A DNA stretch of 64,000 nt from Gracilaria domingensis (lineage: Eukaryota > Rhodophyta > Florideophyceae > Gracilariales > Gracilariaceae): contig VCMS01000096.1 in the NCBI GenBank assembly GCA_022539475.1, positions 1 through 64,000 on the forward strand, written 5' to 3'. The notes below the pieces were generated by a model that saw only the letters and a program-made list of their open reading frames with translations, was not told the origin of the DNA and ran no database searches. How positions within the stretch are numbered: the stretch's first letter is position 1; each line of letters opens with the position of its first letter. This document shows, piece after piece, positions 1 to 11,412 of this stretch. A program made the position numbers and the translations under genes.

Positions 1-256
1 TCAAACTAGGGAAAAACTGAGCGCTTCACACCCACTTGATCCGCGACTTTTAGCACAATACGGGACCGTTGCAATATCTCCGAATCGCGACGTGGCCGAC
101 ACGCGACGCTATCGCTCCGACACGCGACGCTATCGCTCCGAGCGGACACGGACACGGACCGGAGACTGGCAGTGCGCTGGGAGGAGCTGCCGAAAGCGGG
201 GGTGCCCAGCGTAAGTCGCCATTTAAAGGCTCGCCTCCGTTGTTTGCGCTGAAGCG
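1..256. other. Non-coding left edge upstream of methyltransferase copy 1
   Basis: No convincing gene. A 21-bp unit is tandemly duplicated at about 98-139 (gacacgcgacgctatcgctcc twice). If the element at 257-9304 has a terminal inverted repeat, it lies here or just outside the window; I could not pair these bases with the other end. Confidence 0.4.
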
Positions 257-2780
257 ATGGATTCCACCGATGTTGGAGAGGAGATACATCCTATCGACAT
301 GAGTGCTCCGCCTCCGGCGTTCCATGCATATGTCAGACTTTTCTTGGTTCTTCGCGATGCTTTGGCAAACAGCGATGGAGGCCCTGATCGGCCACGGGAC
401 GTGGGGTTTAGAGGGTTAATAGAGTTCTGCGCCGAGAACTATAAGGATATTCCGGAGGCAAGGAAGATGTTTGAGGAGGCCACTAACTCCAAGAACCTGC
501 AGAACTTGACACTGCAACAGCTGCGAAAGAGTGTTGTGAATAACAAACCTGTGGAACAGCGATATCTTGTAACGAAGCTTCTTGACAAGAAGGACGGGGA
601 TGAGGACCAGAGACTGCGCGATTTTTTCCTTCTCTCTATGGATATGGGTATATACCTACCGGTGCGATGCCTGGTTGGTTATTTCATGACCAGGAGAAAG
701 CAGGTTCTGAAGACGACAGTGTTCATCCCACCAACAGCTGTGAACCCATTTGAGGTCGTTATATACTTATCATACCTCGGCCACATAATGGGAGAGAACG
801 ACAACATCCGAATGATGAAGAAGAAACAACCGAAAAAGAAACGAAAAGTGAACCATGCACCATCTGTGTACATACCCACTTTTACGTCGTTCTCCAAAGA
901 CAACTGTGATCGACTGGGATTCGCTATCAGTGAGGTCGTATGGGCATGGAGTTGTTTTGCGGCTCATCTTGGATACACGAACGTTCAGCACATGGTGAAA
1001 CCATACATTTACATGAATATGCAGACGTTGAAGTATACAGCGCTAGAGACACGGGAGTCTGGTTATGCCCCGCCGAGCCAGAGTACTCGATTCAACACAA
1101 AGGATGTGCCACAGAGCAGTACTAGTGGATCGGTGGAGACCTTGAGTGATGAATGCGATACAAACCTGCGAATACTGGCTAAGGAGTTTTTGACAGACCT
1201 CGAAACCATATGCACCCACGATAGCCTCTATAGCTTACGGGTTGATCAGATGAGGAACTGGATAGAGTTTTCGGAGATACGGATGGATACCGTATCTAGC
1301 TCTGACTCCGGTGAGTTGCCTGCTCGATTTCAGAAGTTTTCGGAGTTGCTATGGAAACCGATACAGGATATGCGTCATGCGGCAGGGTTCCATGTCGGCA
1401 TTCACGCGAAACCTGATATTGAACTGACGAAAACCCCTAAAACTTCCGGTAATGCCGAACCTTCTTCGACCAAGTCTGCCCCACCCCCACCTCGTCGAGA
1501 GTATATGAACCTCGTGAGCTCCGATAGCGACGAGTTCGAGAAGCCGGTGAATCTTGCGGAGCATGAATCTCGGGTTGCCGGTTACAACATCCAAAAGACT
1601 GGTATTGAGCCGCCCATGAAGGGGATATCCAGTCTCCTTCGAATGAATATGGACAAGGTGTGGAAGGGGATGAGAAAGTCACACTTTGTAGCGTACAACT
1701 GTGACATGAAGGACCTGAGGCACACACACGAAACGTTTGTGAATCAGAGTGAGATTTTATGGGGTGAGGCACAGCTTGTCCTAACAGACCCTCCCTTTAA
1801 CACTCGAAGGAAGAGGAACAAACGGAATAGTGGTCACGATGTCTTCAGTGAGGAAGACATGATCCGTACGGCTGACTTAATAAGTTCCGCGCTTCGGTCA
1901 GGTGGGCACTTCATTATATTCTGTGCCATGGCACAGTTTCATGTTGGCACAGGATACTTTCGGAAACGGCGAGTACGAAAGATGAAGCTGGAAGCGAAGG
2001 TAAACCAGAACTCATGCCTTCGTTTAAAGTGGATGCGAATCCACTGGTGTTCATCCGGGATCGCAGTAATGTTGGAGGGAATCCACGGAAGTTTGGGATA
2101 CAGCCCGTAACGGAGTACGCCGTTCATGGGGTGAAGCGTGGATTGCGACCATCGGAGGAAGCCAGTCTTACTCCATTTGAGGAGAACAATTTCATTCCTT
2201 CTACTTTCCCGGCTAACAGGAATGTAATTGACCGGGTGCCAAACCGAGAGCGGGGGAGTGGTTGACATGGAAGGTACATGAGCCAGGTAGTTCAGTACCA
2301 GGTGGGCAGTACATAAGACCGGAGCAGAAGTCGAGGGAGTTGATGAAGGAGTTGATATGTCGCTTCACAAGACCGGGTGATCTTGTCATGGACATGTTCG
2401 CGGGAACTTTTTCTACGGGTATGGCGTGCCTATCGCTGACAAAGCATAGGAAGTTCTTGGGGTGCGAGAAGAATAGGCCATGTTTCAGCCATGCGAAGCA
2501 CCATCTAACGACTCTTATGGCCGAAGTTATTCGCGGGGGGAAGAATGACATCCTGGTTGAACAGGAGGTGGTGGATGCGGCTTCAACGACCTATGAACGG
2601 GTTCCACATCGGGACCGAGGTCGGCTTGAATGGGAGGCTCCATTTGGTTACCCCCAGTACCAAGTGATGCCTGGACATATTACTCAGTTCCTAGGAAGAT
2701 ACTGGAAGGACTGGGACTTTGTCGAGAAGTGTGGACAGCGTACTGTAGATCTTTGGGAGGGAAGTACCGAGGAGCTCTGA
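257..2780 (+). pseudogene. Beta-class DNA N4/N6 methyltransferase, copy 1 (frameshifted)
   Basis: The ATG at 257 opens a frame that runs past the catalytic motif DPPF (1787-1798, residues 511-514, preceded by LT), followed by a motif like GGHFIIFCAM. The AdoMet-binding motif DMFAGTFSTG comes later (2391-2420). Catalytic motif before the F-x-G motif is the order of beta-class amino-methyltransferases (N6_N4_Mtase family). About 500 N-terminal residues are not recognisable, but they are conserved in the copy at 30850. They include PKKKRKV, a textbook monopartite nuclear localisation signal, so the protein probably acts in the nucleus. Comparison with copy 2 places one frameshift near 1945 and another near 2260; the stop is at 2778-2780. 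The target base (A or C) cannot be read from the motif with confidence. A SET gene starts 5 bp downstream. Confidence 0.8.
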
Positions 2781-2785
2781 ATCTT

Positions 2786-3391
2786 ATGGATATGCATATG
2801 CTGTTGACTGTTGAAGCCAATCGCTATCGCTTACATATAGCATCTTCTAAGATTCGACATCCCCGTGCTGGTATGGGGGTGTTCACGGAACATAAGATAT
2901 TGGCTGGGGAAACTATCTGTCATTTCTATGGAACTTTGGTATACACGGATCTGACGAACCGGAAGGAAAGACACTTAACGTATGGAAGTGGCTGTCTCGG
3001 AGCAACTCCAGTGCGGTACAAGTTGTTTTCTATGATGGTCACTGTGACTGGTACGGAGTTTCTGCACCTGAGGAACAGACCAGGACAGGCTCAGGATAGA
3101 AAGGAGAGCGAAGTCTACATTGTCCCGGCGCCTTTTTGTATCGGGGGCTACATTAACGACGCCGGATATCATGCCGGGGATCCCGATTTATCGGAGCCCC
3201 GGTCAAACAGGACTCGAAGTGCCAATGTGCAGGTGGTGGAAGCGAAGTCCGTGATACAGTTTAAGTCAGACCTTTCTAACTATGCTCTACTTCGTTGTAG
3301 AGCAGTAAGAGATATTGAGAGGGGCGAAGAGTTGTATTTCAACTACGGAGAGCAGTACGCCTGGGACTGGGCTCTGACATTGGAGCAATAG
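2786..3391 (+). CDS. SET-domain protein (putative protein lysine methyltransferase), copy 1
   Basis: About 201 residues from the ATG at 2786, almost all SET domain. The N-terminal motif GMGVFTEHKILAGETICHFY matches the G-x-GVF...GE-I core. The middle has GGYINDAGYH, in the place of the usual RFINHSC/N-rich pocket, and a later NVQVVE strand. The C-terminal RDIERGEELYFNYGEQY supplies the GEEL and catalytic-type Tyr (NYG) motifs. The family transfers methyl groups from AdoMet to lysines, most often on histones. The frame stays open upstream to 2630, overlapping the methyltransferase in another frame, so the ancestor may have been one methyltransferase-SET fusion or two adjacent genes. A broken copy lies at 33540-34040, after the second methyltransferase. 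Confidence 0.75.
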   Translation: MDMHMLLTVEANRYRLHIASSKIRHPRAGMGVFTEHKILAGETICHFYGTLVYTDLTNRKERHLTYGSGCLGATPVRYKLFSMMVTVTGTEFLHLRNRPGQAQDRKESEVYIVPAPFCIGGYINDAGYHAGDPDLSEPRSNRTRSANVQVVEAKSVIQFKSDLSNYALLRCRAVRDIERGEELYFNYGEQYAWDWALTLEQ

Positions 3392-3573
3392 ATGAGTTCA
3401 GTACCGAATAGAAAGTAAATATGCTTGTGAGTGTTGCAGCTGCCTGCAATACGCGTTGTTGTACATGTACACTGGAGCTCTTCATCTGTAACGGCGATAT
3501 TTGCGACCCATTGGGCACCTCAAATTCCTAAAAAGCAGGAACTGCGGAGTCTCCCGGAATATCTGAACCATGC

Positions 3574-3602
3574 ACCCCCCCCCCACCCCCTCCCCCCTCC
3601 CC
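3574..3602. repeat. C-rich homopolymer tract
   Basis: Nearly pure C run interrupted by A and T, lying between the SET gene and the next reading frame. Simple repeat; length may be unreliable in the assembly. Confidence 0.8.
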
Positions 3603-3639
3603 AACAATTTCGTTTCATTACCCTGTTTATCTCCACAAC

Positions 3640-4520
3640 ATGGGTATAACGCCGAGAAAGCGAAATAGTACGCAGCGGAACAAGAGTGGACAGAAGAAGA
3701 GAAGAGCATCGGATGATACGAATCAGGCTACAAGCACCGCACTTCCTAAACGGAAGTCGTCCTCGACGAAGGAGAGAGTCAGTGGGCGTCCTTCTACAGG
3801 ACTCTCTCGCCCATCTCGCAGCGGAGCGTCTTCCGGGATTGCGTCAAGAATTCGTGGATCAGCGAACGATGTCGTGCCGTCAACTGCCGATAATGCAAAT
3901 CGTGCATCTGTCTCTGCTCCTCAAGAAGATGAGGTAACTCGGCCCAGCGGGTCAGGACAGGAGGGCATGACAACTGGAACCGAAGAGGTTCGTATGACAC
4001 CAAAACCTTCATGTCCCCGGCCGATATCGAAGACCGGAGCTACTGGGGCGCGGGTTACGCCGCCCAGTGGATCTGGACAACAAGGGACAATGACGAGAAG
4101 TCGTGAGAGCCCTAGTATATTAAGATCGTCACGTCCATCCCTGTCTTCTAGAACTGGGGCCGCTATGAATCGTATCATGCCTCGCAATGGGTCCGGACAA
4201 GGGAGAAGACAATAAGAAATCGAGAGACAACTGATAGACGAGTTACTCCTCGACCTTCCCCTCTTTCCAGAACGGGGGCCGTTGCAGCTCGTACGAGGCC
4301 CAATTCATCTGATATACCATGCCATGGAGGAGGACAGACACGGGAGTTGGAGCTCGGAGCCGTGCCAAGGGTGGACACAGAACGCCTGCAGCCTCTCGTG
4401 TCTAAGGCTATGGCACATGAGGATAGTTCCGATAACGAAATAACACCGAATCCTGCGGCATTACCGGGGCCTGTCGCCGAAGAGGCTAGGGAAATACCGG
4501 AAGATATCACACTGGTGTGA
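3640..4520 (+). pseudogene. Basic disordered protein with about 41-residue tandem repeats
   Basis: The ATG at 3640 starts a Lys/Arg/Ser-rich, low-complexity protein (MGITPRKRNSTQRNKSGQKK). From about residue 100 it has three to four repeats of roughly 40 residues, each with a P-x-GSGQ core followed by a Ser/Arg-rich stretch and a TGA-x-x-R ending. The frame breaks near 4195 and continues in another frame to a TGA at 4518-4520, where the composition turns acidic. No enzyme domain is seen. Position between the methyltransferase/SET genes and the transposase suggests element cargo, perhaps a DNA- or chromatin-binding protein, but that is inference. No clear counterpart was found in copy 2. Confidence 0.5.
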
Positions 4521-4531
4521 AATCAACCTCT

Positions 4532-6031
4532 ATGAACAGACGTGATCTTTTAAATGAACTGAATTGCTTGAAAGAAAAGGTTAAGACGCTACAAAGGACT
4601 TGATGGTTCGGGGAATTCTAGTGAAGGTCGCCCAAGAGCAGAGTACGGCTTTGAAAAAGAGGCTTGAAGAGAAGGATCTAGTCATTGAAGGGCTAAGAGG
4701 GGCACTGAAACAGGAGGGAGATAGGAGTACACGTGCTGGTGAACCTGGCCAGACAGGTCGAAAGAAGCATAAAATTGAGGTGTGCGACGAGTTTCGAGGG
4801 GTTGCTCGAGCATTGTATCACAACATGCTGACGTGGGCAAGGAGAGAAACAAGTGAGCTATGGCTCGAAGGTGAGTCGCTCACCCGAAATTGGGGTAACC
4901 GTGCCGAGAAGGTGGAAGACGCAACTGAGAGTGGGAAGGGCTTATTGAGCCGGAGGAAGGTGGTTCATACATGGTTCCTAAAAACCCCGTGGAGCTCTTG
5001 GGCAGTTTTGGCATGTTCACACCGTCGGTAGAGGGGAGCCAGATGCTTTGCTGAAGAAAATGGTTGAAAGCGAGTTGAAGGAGTTGAGCTGGGAAGGTAT
5101 TAGAAAAGCATCTCTTACCGACAGGTGTATACTGGAACTTTGTGCAGATATGTGCCTTAGGCAGAGAATGCGGCAGACCATGAGTGACGTCGTGGGCGTT
5201 CGTAAGAGAAATACGAGGGATAAACTATTTCTGCTCCTGGGGTACGATCTGATTTGGAGAAGAACAAAGCTGGTAGAAGAGAATGCTGACGAACTCACAA
5301 TGCAGTTGAAGGAAGCGCGGGAGAACATACTGCGTCTTGACGAAAATGGTGTACCGAACACTTCATGGTGGAGAAAAGCCCCATTTGTTCGTCTAAAGTA
5401 CTCCAATGCGGACAATGTCGAGGATATGCCGACGGAAGATCAAGACTTGTTCTTCCGAAACCGTGTCGGGGTACAAGTGCTGAAGGAGTTTATTGGGTAT
5501 GATGTGGAAGACAAGGATACGGGCACCTTTTTAGATGGCACAATACTGTTGCTCGCACGTTTGGACGCTTGGGTGTTGACGGTTGTGAGCCTTCTAAGTA
5601 CGGATGTGTCAAGGGGTGGCCAGAGACAGAAACTGTTTACAAAGAAGTTTGCCGAACTGCTACCTCTGTGTTTAAAGAATGTTCTGGGGGATGTTAGGCA
5701 ACGTGTCTTGAGGACCAATTCCAGCTAGTTTCATAATTTTGGAACGACAACGGAAGATTGGACTAAGGTTCTTGGTAATGACATGAGAGAGACTACATTT
5801 GGATATCGAATGCCGTCGAACGGAAGACTTTACCTCACTGTGAAAGAACAATTTTTTATTGACAGTGTGAGCCGAAGATTGGGGTCTATTAGCGATTGCT
5901 TCGTTGGTGAATGCGAGGAAGGGGATATGGAGTTCAAGGAAATGGACATGAACGATTTCGGAAGTAACACAGGATCACAAGAAAAGGCACCACAAGGTGA
6001 ACATGTAGAGGATGGAGCCCTTAATGTTTAA
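4532..6031 (+). pseudogene. Helical/coiled-coil protein, broken into several frames
   Basis: Begins at an ATG at 4532 with a heptad-like stretch (LNELNCLKEKVKTLQ), shifts frame near 4600, and continues as Lys/Glu-rich helices (STALKKRLEEKDLVIEGLRG). It shifts again near 5035 into a frame rich in Leu and charged residues. That frame crosses an in-frame TAG at 5726-5728 and ends at 6031. Read together it would be about 490 residues. No known domain was recognised. It has the strand and spacing expected if co-inherited with the methyltransferase and SET genes, and it converges on the transposase at 6074. Confidence 0.45.
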
Positions 6032-6073
6032 GGCTGTACAAGATCAACTTGCTCAGTTGGTCCTTCATCTGAA

Positions 6074-9000
6074 TCATGATAGAATCGATTGATGTAGAAT
6101 CGGTGTTGAAACCATTGAAGTGGAGGACAAAAAGGTGGAGCAGGGTAGTTTGATCGAAACAACATGGACAGTTCCCTGTAGTGCAGAAGCCGGAACCATC
6201 CCGTACCTAGGAGTTAACTCTACGATAGTCTCCGCTTTGGAATGACGAGGGAACGGAAGAGTGTGGTTCTTTTCATCGTTTGTAGCCCACCGTAAAGATA
6301 TGCATTTCAATATGTCTTCGATGTTTGTTGCGGGGGGTAAAACCTCGAAATACCGGACGAATGCCACCTCTGGTGCGGTAAGTGCAGAATCAAGGAGAGA
6401 TATTCGAATCAGAGCGACTACGTGGGCCACCCAAGTCTCTGAATCTTCTCCGCTTACCAATACAGTGGAAAACTTTGGCTTTCTACTGGGACCAAATGCT
6501 GGAGAAGCGAAGACACGTTGGATGATGGGGTATTTGGGTCGTCCCAGCTTAAGTGCCTTAGAAGACGAATCGAAGTGTTCAAGAGTCAGAACGAAACCGC
6601 CTTTCAGGAGGGCCGAATTCACCAGAGTTATCCTTGTCTTTTCTGGGAAGTATGCAATAGAGTGCTCATCCAGTGTTTCTTTCACGAGACTGAGGAAAGA
6701 AGGAAGAGCCTGTTCACCAATATGATCAAGAATCGACCTTGTGTCCCTACTTGAGAACATCTCTCTAACATCAGTCCAGGTTTTTGAACTGGACATACTT
6801 GAAACACAATGTTGAAGAGCTCGTAAAGTGAAAGAACGCCCTCTCATTGCAAACCGAGGAAGCTGTGTGGAAGTTCCTGGTAAACCTGGATTACGCTGGT
6901 AAGGAGTATTGCCATTCCATTGCTTTCTAACATGTCCGTGCTCAATGTAGCGAATAGTCTCCTCCACAGCCGTTGCTGTTCTTCTGGACGTCTTTTTGTA
7001 GTGTCTTTTAAATAGCAGGTGTGCATGTTCGTATATGCCTGCGTCGTAGTACTTGATACTTCCCAGACGGCGAATATCGTCCACGAGATGATCGAGAAGA
7101 TGAAACTTCAGAGTTCCCAGTCTGGAGGGATGAAAATCCGCCAGAGTGTTTGTTGCGGAACGCTTGAAGGCTTCAATCTCCGAACTAAGACACAGGAGAG
7201 AGCTTTCAGTCCAATACGGGTCACGATTGTATCTGAATAAGGTCGAAAGCAAGTCCGAGTACTGACAGAAAACGGTTGTGATTGGGGCAACGTCCTGTTC
7301 TCCACAGCATATGTCAAAGAATGCTCCTATGAAGGGAAAGACCATGTCAAGTGCTTTGTAGTTTTTTGCCTCCAGCATTCCACGGAGAGCGTCTTTCGTG
7401 AGGATACCATTCAAAGATTTGCCTTTCTCCTGCGTGGAGAAATCGATATGTAAACCTTTGGCAGGAGAATCGCGTTCTATGGCAGCTAGAATTGCGTTTG
7501 CATGGTTGAGGAGTTGGGTGCGTATCGTTCGAAATGAACGCGATGCAGATGTTCCTATTGTGGTGCACAGGGTGTCTGACTGCAGTCTCTCGATTGTGGC
7601 CGTTTTTATCAACTTTGAGATGCCGAGATGCAAGTTGTGTAATGGCTCGAATGAGAACAGACTGTATGGAGACAATCCCGGGATCATTCCAAGGCTTACG
7701 GAAGTTTCGAGGAACGAAGGAATGAGAGATATGGAATTTGAACGCATCAGAGTATCCGCTTGAGATCTCCTCTCCCTCGCACGACGTGGACGTCTTTCCG
7801 CCTCGTCTTTTTGTGCATGTTGCAAGATAGCTGTGTATGTCTTTCGGATGCTTTTCGTGTGCTTTTGAGAACGTCCGTTGAATGAGGTGGGAATAGGACT
7901 GCATAAAGATGAGCGAGGGGCTTTGCATCTATGACACGGGCTTTCCGTTTTGGTCCCATGAAGAATGGACAGAATGTCCTTAGTCTCAGGAATATCCGCA
8001 CAATAACTTGCAAGCAGAGGATGGCACACTCGACTTAGTTTGTCTTCGCCGATGAACTGAAAACCTTTCTGCGTGAGATTTAGAATGGGCTCCAGGACTT
8101 GACGAAAAGATTCTTGAAGGATTTGCATCCTGGACTCGCGTAGAGACTTGCTAGAAACGAATGGCATTGCGTCTGCTTCAGATGCGGAAACCTCGATCAG
8201 TGTGGTAGGGAAGTATGCCAATACTGTGAGGTCATCACGGATACACTTACGGCGAAGCTCGTCGGAGAAGTTGAGAAATATGAGGTGAAGAGGATAGGCG
8301 GTAACCGATGTTTGCTTTAGAGTTGTTGAAGACTTATCGTTGTATACCTGCAGAAGACCTACGAAAGATTCACTGTAACTTATTTCTTGGGAGTACCACA
8401 CTATTCTACTATCCAAAGAGCCCATGACCATTTCCTTAAGTTTGAGGTGGCGTCTCTTGCGAGAGAGCCGGACATGGGGTGAGATATTTTCGTGGAGTGG
8501 GTCTGAGATATAGGGTGGAAGAATGTGTTTTCGTTGTTAGCCAACTGGAGCTGTTTCACAAGTGTCTGAACGGGGTCTCTCGTGTAGAGGGTGGCGCTGA
8601 ACTTACATCCTTCTGGCGAGACAGTTCTTCGATTGAACCCCGTCCTTTGAGGCGTATCGTTCGAAAATGGCCTTCTTCAGTTCTGTACAGCGCTTGGAAC
8701 TTGTTATGGTCTCGTTGAATCGCTTTTGCGAGAATCGCGGGTCCCGAAGTAGCCCAATTAGCTCGTCGGCCTCACGATGACCAAGGTTGGAAGCTACTCA
8801 AGCCAGACAAACCGTGAGATAATCCATATGCAAATCACCGAGGGTCTCCTCAGAAGGCACTGGGCGGGAACTGCTTCCGTGTTCTCGCTCTAATGACGCG
8901 GAACCCGGGGAAGGAGAAACACAATGCGAAGTGTCCGGAATGGGAGGGGCGCACGGAGTGGGGTCGACGAAGTCCTCGGACACCGGAGGCTCGGGAAGGC

Positions 9001-9304
9001 GACAAGGGGCAGTGACCGTTTCGGAAGATGCGGGCGCGGGTGCGGAAAGCTTGAGACGCTTGCTTCTCCGAATGGGCCGGCTATTGTCGTCTTCCAGCGC
9101 TGTTTTCAGACGAAACGGGCAATGGTTGACATGCTGTTGAAGAGATAAGACTCCTCGGCGAGTAACGAAGGGGCACCCATGCTTCTTATGTGTACAGTAG
9201 TAGACCATGGGAAGAAGAAATGAACGAGAAACGACGACAAAGACTGCAAGGGAAGGTTGTAAGAAGGGAGAAGGAGGTCGAGCGACAGTCAAGATCGACG
9301 TCAT
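6074..9304 (-). pseudogene. tnp2/Plavaka-like (EnSpm/CACTA superfamily) transposase, copy 1
   Basis: Reads leftward. The likely start is the ATG at 9208 (MVYYC...), although the frame is open to an ATG at 9304. The N-terminus carries a single C2H2-like finger (YYCTHKKHGCPF...H...C), as seen in Plavaka-type transposases, then a Pro/Ser-rich linker and an RRSKRLK nuclear signal. It breaks near 8798 and is continuous again from 8431 to 6074 (785 codons). Core motifs match copy 2 at 37955-41111: DIPETKDILSILHGTK followed by a CHRC metal-binding motif, PLHNLHLGISKLIK, and FHLLDHL...YEHAHLLFK near the C-terminus, comparable to the conserved E-x-x-H region of this group. The role would be DDE-type cut-and-paste transposition. 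It is disabled by frameshift and stops between 8431 and 8798. Confidence 0.7.
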
Positions 9305-9618
9305 GCTGAGAACGGAGAATATATTTTGAGTTTAAATCACGTGCTTTCGTTCAAAAAGGAACGTAGTTACACGTCGACCTCAACACAAGGGTGTACTTCT
9401 CGTATTATCTACCACCGGTTATAAACCTGTGGTTTCGCAACGTTGTAGGCTGTACACTTGTCTAATCTCGCACAGAAAAATAAATCTCTTCCCTCCGCCG
9501 CCGCCGCCGCCCGTCCGACGTCCGACCTTCTGTTACGGTCGTGATCCGTGCCATCCTCGCGTTCTACTCCGCTCCGTCGTACTTTTTTCCGCCCTCGCAC
9601 TCGCTACGAAGTAGCGTG
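9305..9618. other. Non-coding interval with CCG microsatellite
   Basis: No gene seen. A short (CCG)n run sits at 9495-9510. This is where a terminal repeat of the transposon to the left might lie; none was identified by eye. Confidence 0.4.
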
Positions 9619-9703
9619 CGGAGAAAGAGAATGAAGTACGCTTCATCTCTGCTTAATGGATTCCATTAAGCGGACATGAAGCGTACCTCATTCTCTTTCT
9701 CCG
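9619..9703. repeat. 85-bp imperfect palindrome
   Basis: Left arm begins cggagaaagagaatga and the right arm ends tcattctctttctccg. An inner palindrome (gcttaatgga/tccattaagc) forms the tip. The strand can fold nearly end to end. It resembles a tiny fold-back element or MITE relic. Confidence 0.8.
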
Positions 9704-9896
9704 CCCTCGTCGGACGCCTGCATGAAGCGGACAGCATCCGTATCTCACGGATGTATTCCGTGCAGTCTTTCCGTGCAGTCTTTTCGTACGTGCTTCCATA
9801 TCCTTCTACGTATCTTTGTTCTAAACTAACCAATCCTCACCACGTCTCTTCGCGCTCTGCGACATGTAAACGGCAGGAAAAAGGCTTTGGGTTACT

Positions 9897-10790
9897 TTTG
9901 CGAGTTACTAGGTCCCTCGACTTTTCTAGCGCAACGTTTCTGTTTTGGTTTATCAATGGTACCTTCCATCGCATTTCAAATGTATCCAACGGAGCATTGA
10001 CTAACTTATGGATACTTTCTGCTTGCGTATACAGGTAAACGACCAATTTCATTTCGTCTCTCAAGATCGATGTCTGACTGTTCGGGATAGGCGATTCTGG
10101 TGCTTGGTTGGGACATAGGCTGCTCTTTCGTTTATCGCATCTGGCGGTATGTTTGCTGCATGGGCATTCTTGGTGTCCTTGGTTGTGACTTCTCGCTTCC
10201 ACAGCTTTCGGGCTTTACGATGATGGTGGGCTGGTAATCTAACCGATCCCTTTCCTTCTTCTTTTTCCTTTTGCGAGTTACTAGGTCCCTCGACTTATCT
10301 AGCTCAACGTTTCTGTTTTGGTTTATCAATGGTACCTTCCATCGCATTTCAAATGTATCCAACGGAGCATTGACTAACTTATGGATACTTTCTGCTTGCG
10401 TATACAGGTAAACGACCAATTTCATTTCGTCTCTCAAGATCGATGTCTGACTGTTCGGGATAGGCGATTCTGGTGCTTGGTTGGGACATAGGCTGCTCTT
10501 TCGTTTATCGCATCTTGCGGTATGTTTGCTTCATGGGCATTCTTGGTGTCCTTGGTTGTGAGTTCTCGCTTGGACACCTCTCGCGCTTTACGACGATGGT
10601 GGGGTGGTAATCTAACCGATCCCTTTCCTGCTTTTTCTTCCGGTTGCGAGTTACTAGGTCCCTCGACTTTTCTAGCTCAACGTTTCTGTTTTGTTTTATC
10701 AATGGTAGGTTCCATCGCATTTCAAATGCATCCAACGGAGAATTAACTAACTTATGGATACTTTCTGCTTGCGTATACAGGTAAATGACT
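9897..10790. repeat. 373-bp tandem repeat, about 2.4 units
   Basis: The marker gcgagttactaggtccctcg begins just before 9901, 10274 and 10647, giving an exact period of 373 bp twice; the third unit is cut short near 10788. Units are nearly identical for long stretches, with scattered substitutions. Each holds a stretch resembling an intron 3' end (a tgactaac branch-like motif, then pyrimidines, then acag). The reverse strand is open for about 120 codons per unit, but the period is not a multiple of three, so no repeat protein is implied. Confidence 0.85.
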
Positions 10791-10826
10791 TTTGATGCGG
10801 ACGTAGCTCACGAGTTGCAGGTGCAG

Positions 10827-10979
10827 GTTCCTCAAGTAGGGAACCATGCATCTGGGCATGGTTCCCTACATGAGGAACGGAGAGGATGAGGCGCTTCGCG
10901 CCTCATCCTCTCGGAGTGCGTATTTGTTCTACCGATACAGCACTATGGTGGAGGTGCAGTCTGCGGCATCTGCCGCAGA
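10827..10979. repeat. Cluster of three adjacent hairpins
   Basis: Three inverted repeats in a row. First, 10827-10878, with arms gttcctcaagtagggaacc and its near-complement. Second, 10881-10911, 14-bp perfect arms agaggatgaggcgc around a ttc loop. Third, 10960-10979, tctgcggca/tgccgcaga. They abut the end of the 373-bp tandem array. No ORF explains them. Confidence 0.8.
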
Positions 10980-11412
10980 TTGCGCCTACACCCGCTCCAT
11001 CATGGGGAAACGGTACATGTAATATAGCGAAGTAGTGGTTAGCAAAAGCGGTCGATAGAAGAATAGATACGAATAAAACGGTATGACTTCATAATGGGCA
11101 TCATCTGTACTAGCACCAGTATTCCATGCGTTGCAGGGTATCATTCCGCAGAAGGTATCGTGTAATGTGCACCTTAATGGAAACCGAACCTAGACTTCGC
11201 GAAATACCGTTCAGGTAGCCCTCGACTAAAGAACTAGCATGAGTGGAAAACCCACCAGTATTTACTGCACAGCGATTCTGGACGACCCAAGCAATTATCT
11301 GCAAATTTTGAAATAATTGATCTCGATATTTTTTCAAAAAATTTACTGGACGACCCTTGCCAATTTCTGGACGACCCTCGCCAAAAACTAGCATCTGCAA
11401 GAGACAGACGTA
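10980..11412. other. No gene; short ctggacgaccc repeats
   Basis: AT-rich stretch with three copies of a ctggacgaccc motif (about 11276, 11345 and 11366). The last bases before 11413 (aaactagcatc...gacagacgta) resemble 43225-43250, just upstream of another transposase gene. Nothing else recognised. Confidence 0.3.

Noticed and set aside
10132..10735. Repeated minus-strand ORFs in the 373-bp array as a repeat protein
   Set aside because: The period is not a multiple of three, so the frame changes at each unit and no continuous repeat protein can exist.
10827..10979. CRISPR-like or bacterial terminator structures
   Set aside because: The stems differ from each other, there are no regularly spaced repeats with spacers, and the sequence is eukaryotic.
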